From positions 992,001-1,056,000 of the forward strand of contig NZ_JACHXJ010000001.1 of NCBI RefSeq assembly GCF_014192015.1: 64,000 bases of DNA, given 5' to 3'. This document shows positions 7,796 to 16,562 of this stretch, piece by piece. The position numbers were made by a program, and so were the translations under genes. Source of the stretch: Paenibacillus rhizosphaerae. GTDB lineage: Bacteria > Bacillota > Bacilli > Paenibacillales > Paenibacillaceae. Each line of letters starts with the position of its first letter. The first letter of the stretch is position 1. The notes below the pieces were generated by a model, which saw only the letters and a list, made by a program, of their open reading frames with translations, made no database searches and was not told the origin of the DNA.

Positions 7796-8009
7796 AGATG
7801 AGCCACTCTCCTTTAACCTGATTTTCAATCTATTAACGATAAAAATCTATAATAAGATACGGGCAGAAATGAAATTATTAAAAATTTTGCCCGGCTTATT
7901 CGTTTGGTTTGCAGCCTGCTCCACGGCGAACGCGAAAGAGGGCTGCAACAGGTCGCTCACCAGCAACTTGTCACAGCCCCTAAACCTAGGTGACGCGGTC
8001 TCTCCGCTA

Positions 8010-8846
8010 TTATTCTTCCCCCGTAGCAATCGGATTTTCGCTGTACGAAATCCAGTCGCTCCAGCTGCCGGCGTACAGCCGGACATCCGGGTATCCCAGC
8101 TCGGTCAGGGCAAGGACGTTCGGGCAGGCCGAGACGCCAGAACCGCAATAGACGATAATTTCATGGTCCTTCGGCACGTCTTTATAGTACTCCTTGAGCT
8201 CATCGAGGGATTTCCATTCTCCATTGTCCTGTAGGACGCCCTTCCAAAACTTGTTCTTGGCGCCGGGAATATGGCCAGCAGTATGGTCGATCGTCTCATT
8301 CAGACCCAGGTACCGGGAGGATTCGCGCGAATCCAGAATGACGACCGAGGGATCCTTCATCGCCTGGCGGACGTCTTCCAGGTTGACGAGCATTTCAGGA
8401 TGCACTTCAGCCGTAAAGGTCGATGGGACCCGGACCGGCTGTTCCTTGCTGATGGGGTAACCAGCATCCTTCCATACGCTGAAGCCTTCATTCATGACGA
8501 ACACCGTTTCATGACCCATGTAGCTCAGCAGCCACCACAGACGTGAAGCGTACAGCCCGCCCTGATCGTCGTAAGCGATGACCCGGGTTTCCCGGTTGAT
8601 GCCGACTTTCCCCAGCTTTGCTGCAAGCTGGCCGGTATCGGGCAGGGGATGCCGTCCGCCATGCTCGCTAACAGAGGAAGACAGATCTTTTTCCAGGTCA
8701 AGGAATACCGCTCCCGGGATATGGCTCTCCTCATAGGAAATCCTTCCGGCATCGGGTTGTCCCAACATGAACCGGCAGTCGACGATCGTCACGTCGGGCT
8801 CGTACATCCGGGCAAGCACCCAGGCTTTATTCACTAGTACGCTCAA
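8010..8846 (-). CDS. Thiosulfate/3-mercaptopyruvate sulfurtransferase (tandem rhodanese)
   Basis: About 278 residues from TTG 8846, chosen because AAGGCGG is 8 bases upstream; GTG 8855 is in frame but overlaps the ribosome site. Two rhodanese domains: the first (about 15-130) is catalytically silent and carries the DCRFML and HIPGAVFLDL motifs. The second (about 150-275) has the active Cys about residue 234 in VYCGSGVSA. Enzymes of this type move sulfane sulfur from thiosulfate or mercaptopyruvate to cyanide or thiols in the cytosol. It is divergent from the TauE-type exporter at 9359, which fits a sulfur-handling neighbourhood. Confidence 0.92.
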   Translation of the reverse strand: MSVLVNKAWVLARMYEPDVTIVDCRFMLGQPDAGRISYEESHIPGAVFLDLEKDLSSSVSEHGGRHPLPDTGQLAAKLGKVGINRETRVIAYDDQGGLYASRLWWLLSYMGHETVFVMNEGFSVWKDAGYPISKEQPVRVPSTFTAEVHPEMLVNLEDVRQAMKDPSVVILDSRESSRYLGLNETIDHTAGHIPGAKNKFWKGVLQDNGEWKSLDELKEYYKDVPKDHEIIVYCGSGVSACPNVLALTELGYPDVRLYAGSWSDWISYSENPIATGEE

Positions 8847-8993
8847 TAAAAACACCGCCTTAATTCAATGATAATTTCTTGAATGGAATATTGTTCTATT
8901 ATATCAGCGGGCTGGAGGGTTGTCTCTCCAATCGGTTTCTTCAGCAAGGTCAAGTATGTTATGATAAACGCGCTGCGGACAAGCCGCCCCAAA

Positions 8994-9036
8994 ATAAAAA
9001 AAGGCAGGAACGCCCCGCGAGGGGAGGGGTCCAGCC
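8994..9036 (-). terminator. Terminator of the small zinc-ribbon gene
   Basis: On the minus strand a GC-rich hairpin (outer GGCTGGA / TTCCTGCC, inner CCCC/GGGG) is followed by a run of seven T. Confidence 0.6.
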
Positions 9037-9067
9037 GTCACGATTCATGTCCCAAATGTGGGTAACC

Positions 9068-9232
9068 TCATTTATGGTAAACGATTCTTACATGGAGATG
9101 GGTGTAAATCTCTTCCTTATAATGGTCATTCGGACAGCTCTTGATGACGCGCAGGTGATCTTTGCTCGAAACTAAAGGCTCAGAGCATGAAGGGCAGCGG
9201 TCTACAAACAAGCTTTTTAATTTCGCAAACAA
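9068..9232 (-). CDS. Small zinc-ribbon protein, 54 residues
   Basis: Short gene in the 8856-9358 gap, read from TTG 9232 with GGTGA six bases upstream, to TGA at 9068. The product begins MFAKLKSLFVDRCPSC and holds Cys13-Pro-Ser-Cys16 and Cys33-Pro-Asn-Asp-His37-Tyr. This CPxC plus CPNxHY arrangement can bind one zinc ion and, from memory, is typical of small conserved Bacillales proteins. The end is beta-rich (EIYTHLHVRIVYHK). A T-run hairpin follows the stop. The gene lies between the sulfurtransferase and the TauE exporter. The function is unknown; a DNA, RNA or protein adaptor role is a guess. The rest of this gap shows no other gene. Confidence 0.7.
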   Translation of the reverse strand: MFAKLKSLFVDRCPSCSEPLVSSKDHLRVIKSCPNDHYKEEIYTHLHVRIVYHK

Positions 9233-9358
9233 GCTTATTCACCATCCTATTCCCATTGATTTACTTGGGTTTATTATAAACGCTAATGTTTCATTCGTAT
9301 AGTGTTAATTTTGAGTTTTTTGCGGCGAACTATTCAGTCATCCAGAGGTGTGTAGTAG

Positions 9359-10165
9359 ATGGATTTAGCAGGACATATCGTTATGTTTATCATCGGACTG
9401 GCGGGCTCCTTTTGTTCAGGCCTGCTGGGCATCGGGGGAGCCATTATCAATTATCCGCTGCTGCTCTATGTGCCGGGACTCTTTGGCGTGGAGATGTTCA
9501 GCCCGCGGCAGGTTTCCTCAATCAGCATGATCCAGGTGTTTTTTTCTTCCCTGGCGGGCATGCTGGCTTTTCTCAGACAGAGCAAAAAAGAAAAGCCGCT
9601 GATGCACAAAGGGCTGATCATGAATATGGGGGCGAGTATTCTGATCGGCAGCTTGGCAGGCAGCCTGAGCTCGGCTTATCTGCCCAGCGCAAGCATCAAT
9701 ATCATTTACGGGGTGCTGGCCGTGGTTGCGGCTGTCTTGATGATGATCCCGGGCCGCGGCACCGAGGAGGAAGTGCAGCTGGGATCGGTGCGATATAACC
9801 CGTGGTTCTCCGCGGTTTCCGCCTTGCTGGTGGGCGTCGTCTCCGGGATTGTCGGTGCCGGTGGCTCCTTTATTCTGATTCCGATCATGCTGACCATGTT
9901 GCGGATTCCGGTGCGGGTGACGGTGGCATCCTCGTTGGCGATCGTATTTATCTCGGCTATCGGCGGCGTATCCGGTAAAATAGCCGGCGGTCATATCCCC
10001 CTGTGGCCCACCCTGTTTACCGTGCTCGGGAGCGTCCTCGGCGCACCGGTGGGGACGATGGTCAGCCGCCACCTCAAAGTCAAATCGTTGAGAATCGCCC
10101 TCGCCGTCCTGATCGCAGCCACCGCCGTAAAAATTTGGTGGGGCATTATCACCGCAGGCGTATAA
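9359..10165 (+). CDS. TauE/SafE family sulfite/organosulfonate exporter
   Basis: 268 residues, ATG 9359 behind GAGGTG. About eight membrane segments in two related halves, each opening with the family's Gly-rich motif (FCSGLLGIGGAIINYPLL near residue 20; VSGIVGAGGSFILIPIML near 165). The family exports sulfite, sulfoacetate or related anions, or imports other small substrates. The divergent sulfurtransferase makes a sulfur-oxyanion substrate the best guess. Confidence 0.9.
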   Translation: MDLAGHIVMFIIGLAGSFCSGLLGIGGAIINYPLLLYVPGLFGVEMFSPRQVSSISMIQVFFSSLAGMLAFLRQSKKEKPLMHKGLIMNMGASILIGSLAGSLSSAYLPSASINIIYGVLAVVAAVLMMIPGRGTEEEVQLGSVRYNPWFSAVSALLVGVVSGIVGAGGSFILIPIMLTMLRIPVRVTVASSLAIVFISAIGGVSGKIAGGHIPLWPTLFTVLGSVLGAPVGTMVSRHLKVKSLRIALAVLIAATAVKIWWGIITAGV

Positions 10166-10219
10166 TTGAACCCTGGGCATGTATATTTCTGTGCCCCAGG
10201 TCAAAGATGAACAAACAGG

Positions 10220-11650
10220 ATGAGCTTATCCGAGACAAGGAAGGATGTGAAGGCTTTGCATAAACTGCTTCGAATCGGCATGGCATGCGTGATGACGATT
10301 ATGCTCGCATCAGGCTGTTCCTTAACTCACGGAGGAAAGAACGCATCTGGACAAACGGGTGCTAACGGACAACATGAGGCTGCCGGACAAGAGGGTACCG
10401 CCGGAGGGAACGGTGGGCCGAATTCCTCTGCAAATCAAGGCGGAGATTCGTCCATACCCCCGGAGGACACGGCAAATGGTGACGGAGGCAGCGGACAGGA
10501 TACAGGTGCAGGCGGATCGAATCAAGGAGACACAGATACATCAGCGGACGATCCAGTCCTTAAGCAGCTGAACCAGCTGACGACCGAAGAGAAAATCGGC
10601 CAGCTCGTGCTGGTGGGGATGGACGGGACCACCAAAAGTGCAGAGACCCGCGAGCTCGTGCAGAAGTATTACGTCGGCGGTTTTATTTTCTACAAAAATA
10701 ATATCGACAGCACGAAGCAGGCGCTGAGTCTGTTCAACGGCCTCAAAAAAGACAACCAGGACAATCCCGTACCGCTGTGGATGAGCGTGGACGAGGAAGG
10801 GGGACGGGTGTCCCGGATGCCGGATGAATTCGTCGACATGCCGACGAACCTCGCCATCGGGAGGAAGAATAGCACGGAGTTGTCCCATGGCATCGGGCAG
10901 ATCCTCGGCCGGGAGCTGGCCGGATTCGGGCTGAACATGGATTTTGCGCCGGTGCTTGACGTCAACAGCAATCCGGACAATCCGGTGATCGGGGACCGGT
11001 CATTCGGCAATGACGCCGATCGGGTCGCCCGGCTTGGCAAGGCTACGATGGAGGGAATCCGTGAGGAGCATGTGGTACCGGTCGTGAAGCATTTTCCGGG
11101 ACATGGGGATACGTCCGTGGACTCCCACATCGGTCTGCCTGTCGTGAACCACGACCTGGCGAGATTGCGGAAGCTCGAGCTCGTGCCGTTCCAGGCTGCG
11201 GTGAAAGACCAGGCGGATGTCGTCATGATCGCGCATCTTCTGATGCCGAAGCTGGATCCGGACCACCCGGCCTCCTTCTCCAAAGCCGTCATTACGGACC
11301 TTCTCCGCAATGAGCTCGGGTTCAAAGGCGTCGTCATCTCGGACGACATGACGATGGGAGCCATCGACAAAAATTACAGCATCGGCAAGGCTTCGGTCGG
11401 GGCCATCCTCGCCGGCGGAAACATTATTCTCATCGGGCATGATTACGCCAAGGAGAAGGAAGCCATCCAGGCGCTGACGGAGGCTGTAAAAGACGGGACG
11501 ATTTCCGAAGAGGTGCTCAATGACCGGGTATACGCCGTTCTAAAGCTGAAGACTGCGTATGGAATTAGCGACGAACCGGCAAATGGGCCGGACGTGGACC
11601 GGATCAACAAGGACGCCCGCAGTCTGCTGGGCAAATACGGATTGAAATAG
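10220..11650 (+). CDS. nagZ: Beta-N-acetylhexosaminidase, GH3 (NagZ-like), lipoprotein
   Basis: 476 residues from ATG 10220; the GTG at 10247 gives a tighter signal peptide and is a possible true start. Signal peptide with lipobox LASGC (Cys about 33), then an about 75-residue Gly/Ser/Asn-rich linker, then one GH3 catalytic barrel. It has the NagZ signature KHFPGHGDTSVDSHIGLP (about 290-307), which supplies the Asp-His acid/base dyad, and VVISDDMTMG with the nucleophile near Asp375. NagZ-type enzymes remove N-acetylglucosamine from peptidoglycan fragments, here on the outer face of the membrane. It appears to be a single gene, with a terminator at 11813-11850. Confidence 0.9.
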   Translation: MSLSETRKDVKALHKLLRIGMACVMTIMLASGCSLTHGGKNASGQTGANGQHEAAGQEGTAGGNGGPNSSANQGGDSSIPPEDTANGDGGSGQDTGAGGSNQGDTDTSADDPVLKQLNQLTTEEKIGQLVLVGMDGTTKSAETRELVQKYYVGGFIFYKNNIDSTKQALSLFNGLKKDNQDNPVPLWMSVDEEGGRVSRMPDEFVDMPTNLAIGRKNSTELSHGIGQILGRELAGFGLNMDFAPVLDVNSNPDNPVIGDRSFGNDADRVARLGKATMEGIREEHVVPVVKHFPGHGDTSVDSHIGLPVVNHDLARLRKLELVPFQAAVKDQADVVMIAHLLMPKLDPDHPASFSKAVITDLLRNELGFKGVVISDDMTMGAIDKNYSIGKASVGAILAGGNIILIGHDYAKEKEAIQALTEAVKDGTISEEVLNDRVYAVLKLKTAYGISDEPANGPDVDRINKDARSLLGKYGLK

Positions 11651-11754
11651 AGTCAACCCCCGGGCTTGTGCTCAAAGGCACGGACGGTAACAACTACGTG
11701 CTCTTCGTTAACGTTTCGAGCGGAACGCCTACGCTTGCGCTGATGCGTGCGTAA
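11650..11754 (+). pseudogene. Possible protein-coding remnant after nagZ
   Basis: In the frame shifted relative to nagZ, an open stretch reads protein-like (STPGLVLKGTDGNNYVLF, then VNVSSGTPTLALMRA, then stop). It has no start codon or ribosome site of its own. It may be the 3' end of a decayed secreted-protein gene; it may also be chance. Confidence 0.25.
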
Positions 11755-11812
11755 AACGGAGTGATAAGCTGACCGGAGTGGATATGGACCGGGTGCAAAT
11801 GTATAAATGAAT

Positions 11813-11850
11813 AAAAGGCGCTGCCTCTGATGGAGAGGAGCGCCTTTTTT
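11813..11850. terminator. Bidirectional terminator between nagZ and the EamA gene
   Basis: AAAAGGCGCT (11813-11822) pairs perfectly with AGCGCCTTTT (11839-11848), with T-runs on both strands. It serves two converging transcripts. Confidence 0.85.
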
Positions 11851-11893
11851 TATATCAGAAAGGATAAACTCCAGAGCCATTGCTTCCTGATAT
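11851..11893. repeat. Dispersed hairpin repeat, copy B
   Basis: ATATCAGAAAG (11852-11862) and CTTCCTGATAT (11883-11893) form an 11-bp stem with one mismatch around a 20-base loop. The first 37 bases match 3342-3378 at 34 positions. It sits between a terminator and the end of the EamA gene and codes for nothing. Confidence 0.7.
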
Positions 11894-11929
11894 TGCAAGA
11901 AAAATTATGCTGCTGTATGTACGGGGGAA

Positions 11930-12829
11930 TCATCCGGCAGCCTCGTGCCGCGGCTGCTTCTTTCGGCCCAGCAGTCTGCTGACATTAAGCTCGGACAAGG
12001 CAACGCCGAATAGAACAAGACCTGCGCCAACATATCCTTGGACGGACATCGTTTCGTTCATGAACAGCAGTCCGAAGACGGCGGCCACGACTGGCTCCAG
12101 CGCAAAAATGAGGCCTGCTTGGGTCGCGGTCGTATACTGCTGAGCCATGGTCTGCAGGATAAATCCAAGCGCGCTGCACACGAGGCTGAGCGCCAGCACC
12201 GCAACCCAGCCGGAGATGCTTCCGGGCAGGCGCGGGGTTTCCCACAGCACCGTGAAGGCCAGCCCGAACGCGCCGGCAAAGCCGAGCTGCCAAATGCCGA
12301 TGCAGAGCGGATCCGGCGATTTTTTGACTGCGCGGCCCGTCAGCATCATGTGGACGGCAAACAGCAGGGCGCCAAGGATGCACCACAAATCTCCGAGGCC
12401 GATGCCGGACTGGGGCCGCAGCGTGAGCAGACCGATCCCGGTCATCGCCAGCAGGACGCCCAGGACGAGCCGCCTGCTTGGCAGGGTTTTGCCGAACACG
12501 GCCGACAGGACCGGTACGAAGATGACCGTCAGGCTCATTAAAAAGCCCGCATTGGATGTGGACGTTCCTTGGAGCCCCAGCATGATGGAAGCAAACACGC
12601 CGAACAGGATGAAGCCTAGAAGCGCGGCATGTTTCAAGACGGAGACGTTCGTATTGCGGCGAAGCCGGCCTGCGAAGAGGACGCCGGCGGCGATGAACGC
12701 CAGCCCGAACCGGAGGGCGATCAGGTTGAAGGGTTGAACCGAATCCAGCCCCAATTTCATAAACAGATAGGAAGAGCCCCAAAAAAGGGTGACGATCATA
12801 ATGATGACATTTGCTTTAAAAGGTTTCAT
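11930..12829 (-). CDS. EamA family (DMT superfamily) transporter
   Basis: 299 residues, ATG 12829. Ten predicted membrane segments in two EamA repeats; the first opens with the family's FWGSSYLFMKLGL motif and RFGLAFIAAG, the second with LGDLWCILGALLFAVHMMLTGRAV, and LALEPVVAA-type residues appear near the end (FALEPVVAAVFGLLF). Family members export amino acids or other metabolites; the substrate is unknown. The gene is divergent from the LysR regulator starting at about 12972, the classic arrangement for a LysR-controlled exporter. Confidence 0.92.
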   Translation of the reverse strand: MKPFKANVIIMIVTLFWGSSYLFMKLGLDSVQPFNLIALRFGLAFIAAGVLFAGRLRRNTNVSVLKHAALLGFILFGVFASIMLGLQGTSTSNAGFLMSLTVIFVPVLSAVFGKTLPSRRLVLGVLLAMTGIGLLTLRPQSGIGLGDLWCILGALLFAVHMMLTGRAVKKSPDPLCIGIWQLGFAGAFGLAFTVLWETPRLPGSISGWVAVLALSLVCSALGFILQTMAQQYTTATQAGLIFALEPVVAAVFGLLFMNETMSVQGYVGAGLVLFGVALSELNVSRLLGRKKQPRHEAAG

Positions 12830-12971
12830 GGAATGGGACGCCCTGCCTTTGGATGATCAAACTTGAACAACAGCTTTCGCCTGATCCAGTATACGTGGTA
12901 TTTTTAAATAAGAAAATTGAATGTTTTGAATGTGAAATATGAATGAAATTAATGAAAAAGGGTGGCGAAAG

Positions 12972-13904
12972 GTGAGCCTGTTTAAGTATGAAGTGTTTCA
13001 TAAAGTGGTAGAGCTCGGCAGCCTGACTAGAGCCGCCGAGGTGCTGGGTCTGACCCAGTCCGGCGTCAGCCATGCCGTTCACAGTCTGGAAACGGAGTTC
13101 GGCTTCACGATCCTAACGCGAAACCGTTCCGGTGTCCGTCTGACCGATAACGGGGAACGCGTGCTTGCGTTCGTCCGTGAGATGCTGCAGGTGCAGGAGC
13201 GGCTGAAGCAGGAAGTGGCGGCCATGAACGGGCTGGAAACCGGCACGATCCGGATCGGAACCTTTACCAGCATTTCGGTGCAGTGGCTCCCGGGGATTAT
13301 CCGTGATTTCCTGGCCAGCCACCCCCGGATCGAAGTAAACCTGTATGAAGGGGACTACCATGAGATCGAAGAATGGCTGCTCAGCGGCGAAATCGACTTC
13401 GGGTTTGTGTCGATGCCCACGCTCGATTCCTTCGAGGTCATCCCGTTAAAGCTGGACCGGATGCTGTGCATCCTCCCCCCGGGCCATCGCCTGGAAAAAG
13501 AGCCCTGTATACGGTATGGCGACATTGCTAACGAGCCCTTCATCATGCCGAAGGAAGGCAGCGATTACGACGTCCGGCGGGTGCTGCGCAAAGGGAGGGT
13601 CAAACCGCCGGTTAAGTTCCGCGCGGCCGATGATTATGCGATCGTGGCCATGGTGGAGAACGGGCTTGGCATCAGCATTTTACCGGAAATGATCCTGCGG
13701 GGCAGACGGAACGAGGTGGTAGCGCTGGAGCTCGAAGACGGAAGCTGCCGGTCGCTGGGAATCGCCCTGAACGCCACGAAGAATGTCTCTCCGGCCACGC
13801 GGAAGATGATCGATTGCACCAGAAGCTGGCTTGCTGATGAAGCCCGGGCGGGGGAGCGAAACCCGCAAGGGGAGAGTAACGTATACACGGGTGGACGCGC
13901 CTGA
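12972..13904 (+). CDS. LysR family transcriptional regulator
   Basis: About 310 residues from GTG 12972; ATG 12939 is in frame but adds only a charged lead (MNEINEKGWRK). The winged helix-turn-helix covers about the first 60 residues (FHKVVELGSLTRAAEVLGLTQ, GVSHAVHSLE, LLTR-like FTILTRNRSGVRLTDNG). The rest is a substrate-binding-like effector domain (IRIGTFTSISVQWLPGII, GLGISILPEMIL). It probably controls the divergent EamA transporter in response to an unknown small molecule; the 142-base gap between them is AT-rich and holds both promoters. It is transcribed towards the ABC exporter, which has its own promoter. Confidence 0.92.
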   Translation: MSLFKYEVFHKVVELGSLTRAAEVLGLTQSGVSHAVHSLETEFGFTILTRNRSGVRLTDNGERVLAFVREMLQVQERLKQEVAAMNGLETGTIRIGTFTSISVQWLPGIIRDFLASHPRIEVNLYEGDYHEIEEWLLSGEIDFGFVSMPTLDSFEVIPLKLDRMLCILPPGHRLEKEPCIRYGDIANEPFIMPKEGSDYDVRRVLRKGRVKPPVKFRAADDYAIVAMVENGLGISILPEMILRGRRNEVVALELEDGSCRSLGIALNATKNVSPATRKMIDCTRSWLADEARAGERNPQGESNVYTGGRA

Positions 13905-13906
13905 AT

Positions 13907-13934
13907 TTGACAAGAACGATTCGGTCGGTATAAC
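13907..13934 (+). promoter_or_regulatory. Sigma-A promoter of the ABC exporter operon
   Basis: TTGACA (13907-13912), 16-base spacer, TATAAC (13929-13934), about 50 bases before the exporter start. Confidence 0.7.
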
Positions 13935-13982
13935 TGTAGAAGATGGGTCTGGACCATATTATTTAAAGGAAGCGGTGTTACG

Positions 13983-15848
13983 ATGTCGGAACATCAATCT
14001 GCAATCGGCGGGGCTTCGAAGGAAGCGGCCGCCCCCAAAGGAGACTGGAAGGCGTTCATCCGCCTCGTCATGCAGACGAGGCCGTCGAAATGGTTGCTCG
14101 CCGTAGCTTCGGTGCTGAGCGTCATTTCCACGCTGGTCAGCCTGATCGTCCCGTATTTTACGAAAAATCTGGTGGACAGCTTCTCCGTGGAGTCGATACG
14201 TCCGGAGCAGATCGTGCTGCTGGCCGTGACGTTTGTTGCGCAGGCCATTGCCGGCGGCGTCTCGATCTACCTGCTGAACCGGCTGGGTCAGGAGGTGGTG
14301 GCCAAGCTCCGGGACAGGCTGTGGAAGAAGCTGCTGACGCTCACCATCCCCTACTATGACAATAACCGGACCGGGGATACCGTGAGCCGGATGACCAATG
14401 ATACCGCGGTGTTGAAATCGCTTGTGTCCGAGCATGTGACCGGTTTTTTTAACGGCATCATCTCCATGATCGGTTCGATCATCATCCTGCTGCTGATGGA
14501 CTGGCAGATGACGCTGATCATGCTCGCAGCCATACCGGTGGCATCGGCGGTGCTCGTGCCGCTCGGCCGTACGATGCTAAACATTTCAAGAAAGATGCAG
14601 GATGAAACCGCCTCGTTCACGGCCGTGCTGAACCAGGTGCTGTCCGAGATCCGGCTGGTCAAAGCCTCGAACGCCGAAGACCGCGAAGAGCGTGTCGGAC
14701 AGCGGTCCATAGAAAGCCTGCTGTCGCTCGGCATCCGGGAGGGCAAAGTACAGGCGTTCATCGGCCCGGTCATTTCGCTGGTCATGATGGGCCTGCTCGT
14801 TGTTATTATCGGATACGGCGGCATGCGTGTATCCAGCGGGGCGCTGACCGCCGGGGAGCTCGTGGCATTTATTCTGTACTTGTTCCAAATTGTCATGCCG
14901 GTGAACCAGATTACGGCTTTTTTCACGCAGCTGCAAAAATCCGTCGGCGCGACCGAACGCATCGTCGCCATTTTGGAGGACGAGCAGGAGGACGTCCTGC
15001 AGGGCCGCACGCTGACCGATGCGGCTCAAGCCATCGAAGCGGAAAACTTGACCTTTGCCTATAACGGCGATGGGGAGGGCGTGCTGCATGGACTTAACTT
15101 CACGCTCGAACCCGGCAAGGTGACGGCTGTGGTCGGACCGAGCGGGGGCGGGAAAACGACGCTGTTCTCCCTGATCGAGCGATTCTACAAGCCGACCGGC
15201 GGCACCATCCGTATCGGCGGGGAAGACATTGAATCCTTCTCGCTGCATTCTTGGCGCAGCCGGATCGGATATGTCCCGCAGGAGAGCCCGATTATTTCTG
15301 GCACGATCCGCGACAATATTTGTTACGGGCTGGACCGGAAAGTGACGAAAGAGGAAGTGGAACGGGCGGCGCATATGGCGTATGCCGATATTTTTATTCA
15401 TGAGCTGCCGGACGGATATGACACGGAGGTCGGCGAACGCGGAGTGAAGCTGTCCGGCGGCCAGCGCCAGCGGATTTCGATCGCCCGGGCGCTGCTGCGT
15501 GATCCGCAAATTTTGATGATGGACGAGGCGACTTCGAGTCTCGACAGTAAGTCGGAGGTGTTCGTCCAGAAGGCGCTCGACAATTTGATGAAGGGCCGGA
15601 CGACGCTGGTCATCGCCCACCGGCTGTCGACCGTCGTCGACGCGGATCAGATCTTGTTCATCGAGAAGGGCCGTATCACAGGAAGCGGGACGCACCAGGA
15701 GCTGTTCGAATCGCACGCCCTGTACCGTGAGTTTGCTATGCAGCAGCTGCGCATCGGCGAGGACTCGCAGGCAGGGGAACCAGGGGAACTGACTGAGCCG
15801 GCGTCCGAACACGCCCTGAATCATCCGCCGTCCGCGGTAAGGAAATGA
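13983..15848 (+). CDS. ABC exporter, fused permease and ATPase (BmrA/MsbA type)
   Basis: 621 residues, a half-transporter expected to work as a homodimer. Six membrane helices lie at about residues 35-320 and the ATPase at about 350-590. Walker [10 protein letters not shown] starts near residue 385, the signature is LSGGQRQR near 490, Walker B is [12 protein letters not shown] and the H-loop is VIAHRLST. This class pumps drugs, lipids or peptides out of the cell. Only nine bases separate it from the response-regulator gene downstream, so it probably belongs to the same transcript as the Bce-type two-component system and may form part of a drug or antimicrobial-peptide response. Confidence 0.93.
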   Translation: MSEHQSAIGGASKEAAAPKGDWKAFIRLVMQTRPSKWLLAVASVLSVISTLVSLIVPYFTKNLVDSFSVESIRPEQIVLLAVTFVAQAIAGGVSIYLLNRLGQEVVAKLRDRLWKKLLTLTIPYYDNNRTGDTVSRMTNDTAVLKSLVSEHVTGFFNGIISMIGSIIILLLMDWQMTLIMLAAIPVASAVLVPLGRTMLNISRKMQDETASFTAVLNQVLSEIRLVKASNAEDREERVGQRSIESLLSLGIREGKVQAFIGPVISLVMMGLLVVIIGYGGMRVSSGALTAGELVAFILYLFQIVMPVNQITAFFTQLQKSVGATERIVAILEDEQEDVLQGRTLTDAAQAIEAENLTFAYNGDGEGVLHGLNFTLEPGKVTAVVGPSGGGKTTLFSLIERFYKPTGGTIRIGGEDIESFSLHSWRSRIGYVPQESPIISGTIRDNICYGLDRKVTKEEVERAAHMAYADIFIHELPDGYDTEVGERGVKLSGGQRQRISIARALLRDPQILMMDEATSSLDSKSEVFVQKALDNLMKGRTTLVIAHRLSTVVDADQILFIEKGRITGSGTHQELFESHALYREFAMQQLRIGEDSQAGEPGELTEPASEHALNHPPSAVRK

Positions 15849-15857
15849 GGGATAGTT

Positions 15858-16562
15858 TTGTTTCGTATATTCATCATTGAAGATGACGCCAAAATTTCAT
15901 CCATGCTGAAGGCGCATGTGGAGAAATACGGGTATGAAGCGGCGGTGCTGGAGGATTTTGACCGGGTAATGGAACGGTTTGAATCGTTCCAGCCGCATCT
16001 GGTTCTGCTGGACGTCAATCTTCCGAAGTTTGACGGATTTTATTGGTGCCGGCAGATCCGCCATGTGTCCACATGCCCAGTGCTGTTCATTTCGGCACGC
16101 GACAGCGAAATGGATCAGGTGATGGCGCTGGAGAACGGGGCGGACGATTATATCACGAAGCCTTTTGCTTACGAAGTGGTGATGGCCAAAATCCGCAGCA
16201 GCCTTCGCCGTGCCTACGGCTCGTACTCCGGCAGGCAGGAGGAGCGCAAAGTAGAGGAGCCGGGCGGCCTGACGCTGTATCCGGAACGGTTTATTCTGTC
16301 ATCGGCCGGCGCCAGTGTGGAGCTGACGCAGAAGGAATCGATGCTGATTGAGGCGCTGATGAACCGGGTCGGCCGCGTTGTGAGCCGCAACCGCCTGCTT
16401 GACCTGCTGTGGGAAGACCATCACTTTATCGATGACAACACGCTGAACGTCTATATGACCCGGCTGCGCAAGAAGCTGAAGGGGCTGGACATGGAAGAGC
16501 GGATCGAAACGGTGCGCGGAGCCGGCTATGTGCTCCGCACCACGGGAGAGGGGAACCCGTGA
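15858..16562 (+). CDS. OmpR-family response regulator (BceR/VraR-type module)
   Basis: 234 residues, TTG start behind AGGGA. The receiver domain has IIEDD at the acidic pocket, phospho-acceptor Asp52 (LVLLDVNLP), SARD and the switch Lys in DDYITKPFAYEV. The winged-helix output domain fills the second half (LTQKESMLIEALMNRVGRVVSRNRLLDLLW, NVYMTRLRKKL). Its stop overlaps the kinase start. In Bce-like modules such regulators activate the neighbouring BceAB-type transporter genes, here at 17752. Confidence 0.93.
   Translation: MFRIFIIEDDAKISSMLKAHVEKYGYEAAVLEDFDRVMERFESFQPHLVLLDVNLPKFDGFYWCRQIRHVSTCPVLFISARDSEMDQVMALENGADDYITKPFAYEVVMAKIRSSLRRAYGSYSGRQEERKVEEPGGLTLYPERFILSSAGASVELTQKESMLIEALMNRVGRVVSRNRLLDLLWEDHHFIDDNTLNVYMTRLRKKLKGLDMEERIETVRGAGYVLRTTGEGNP

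Noticed and set aside
9205..9236. Direct repeat CAAACAAGCTT in the leader of the zinc-ribbon gene
   Set aside because: Eleven bases twice, partly coding; could be chance, no partner element seen.
11653..11898. 81-codon minus-strand ORF spanning the terminator and repeat after nagZ
   Set aside because: Runs through a perfect terminator and the dispersed hairpin; no ribosome site.
14586..15824. 412-codon minus-strand ORF opposite the ABC exporter
   Set aside because: Shadow of an unmistakable transporter gene; product is Arg/His/Gln-rich with no family features.
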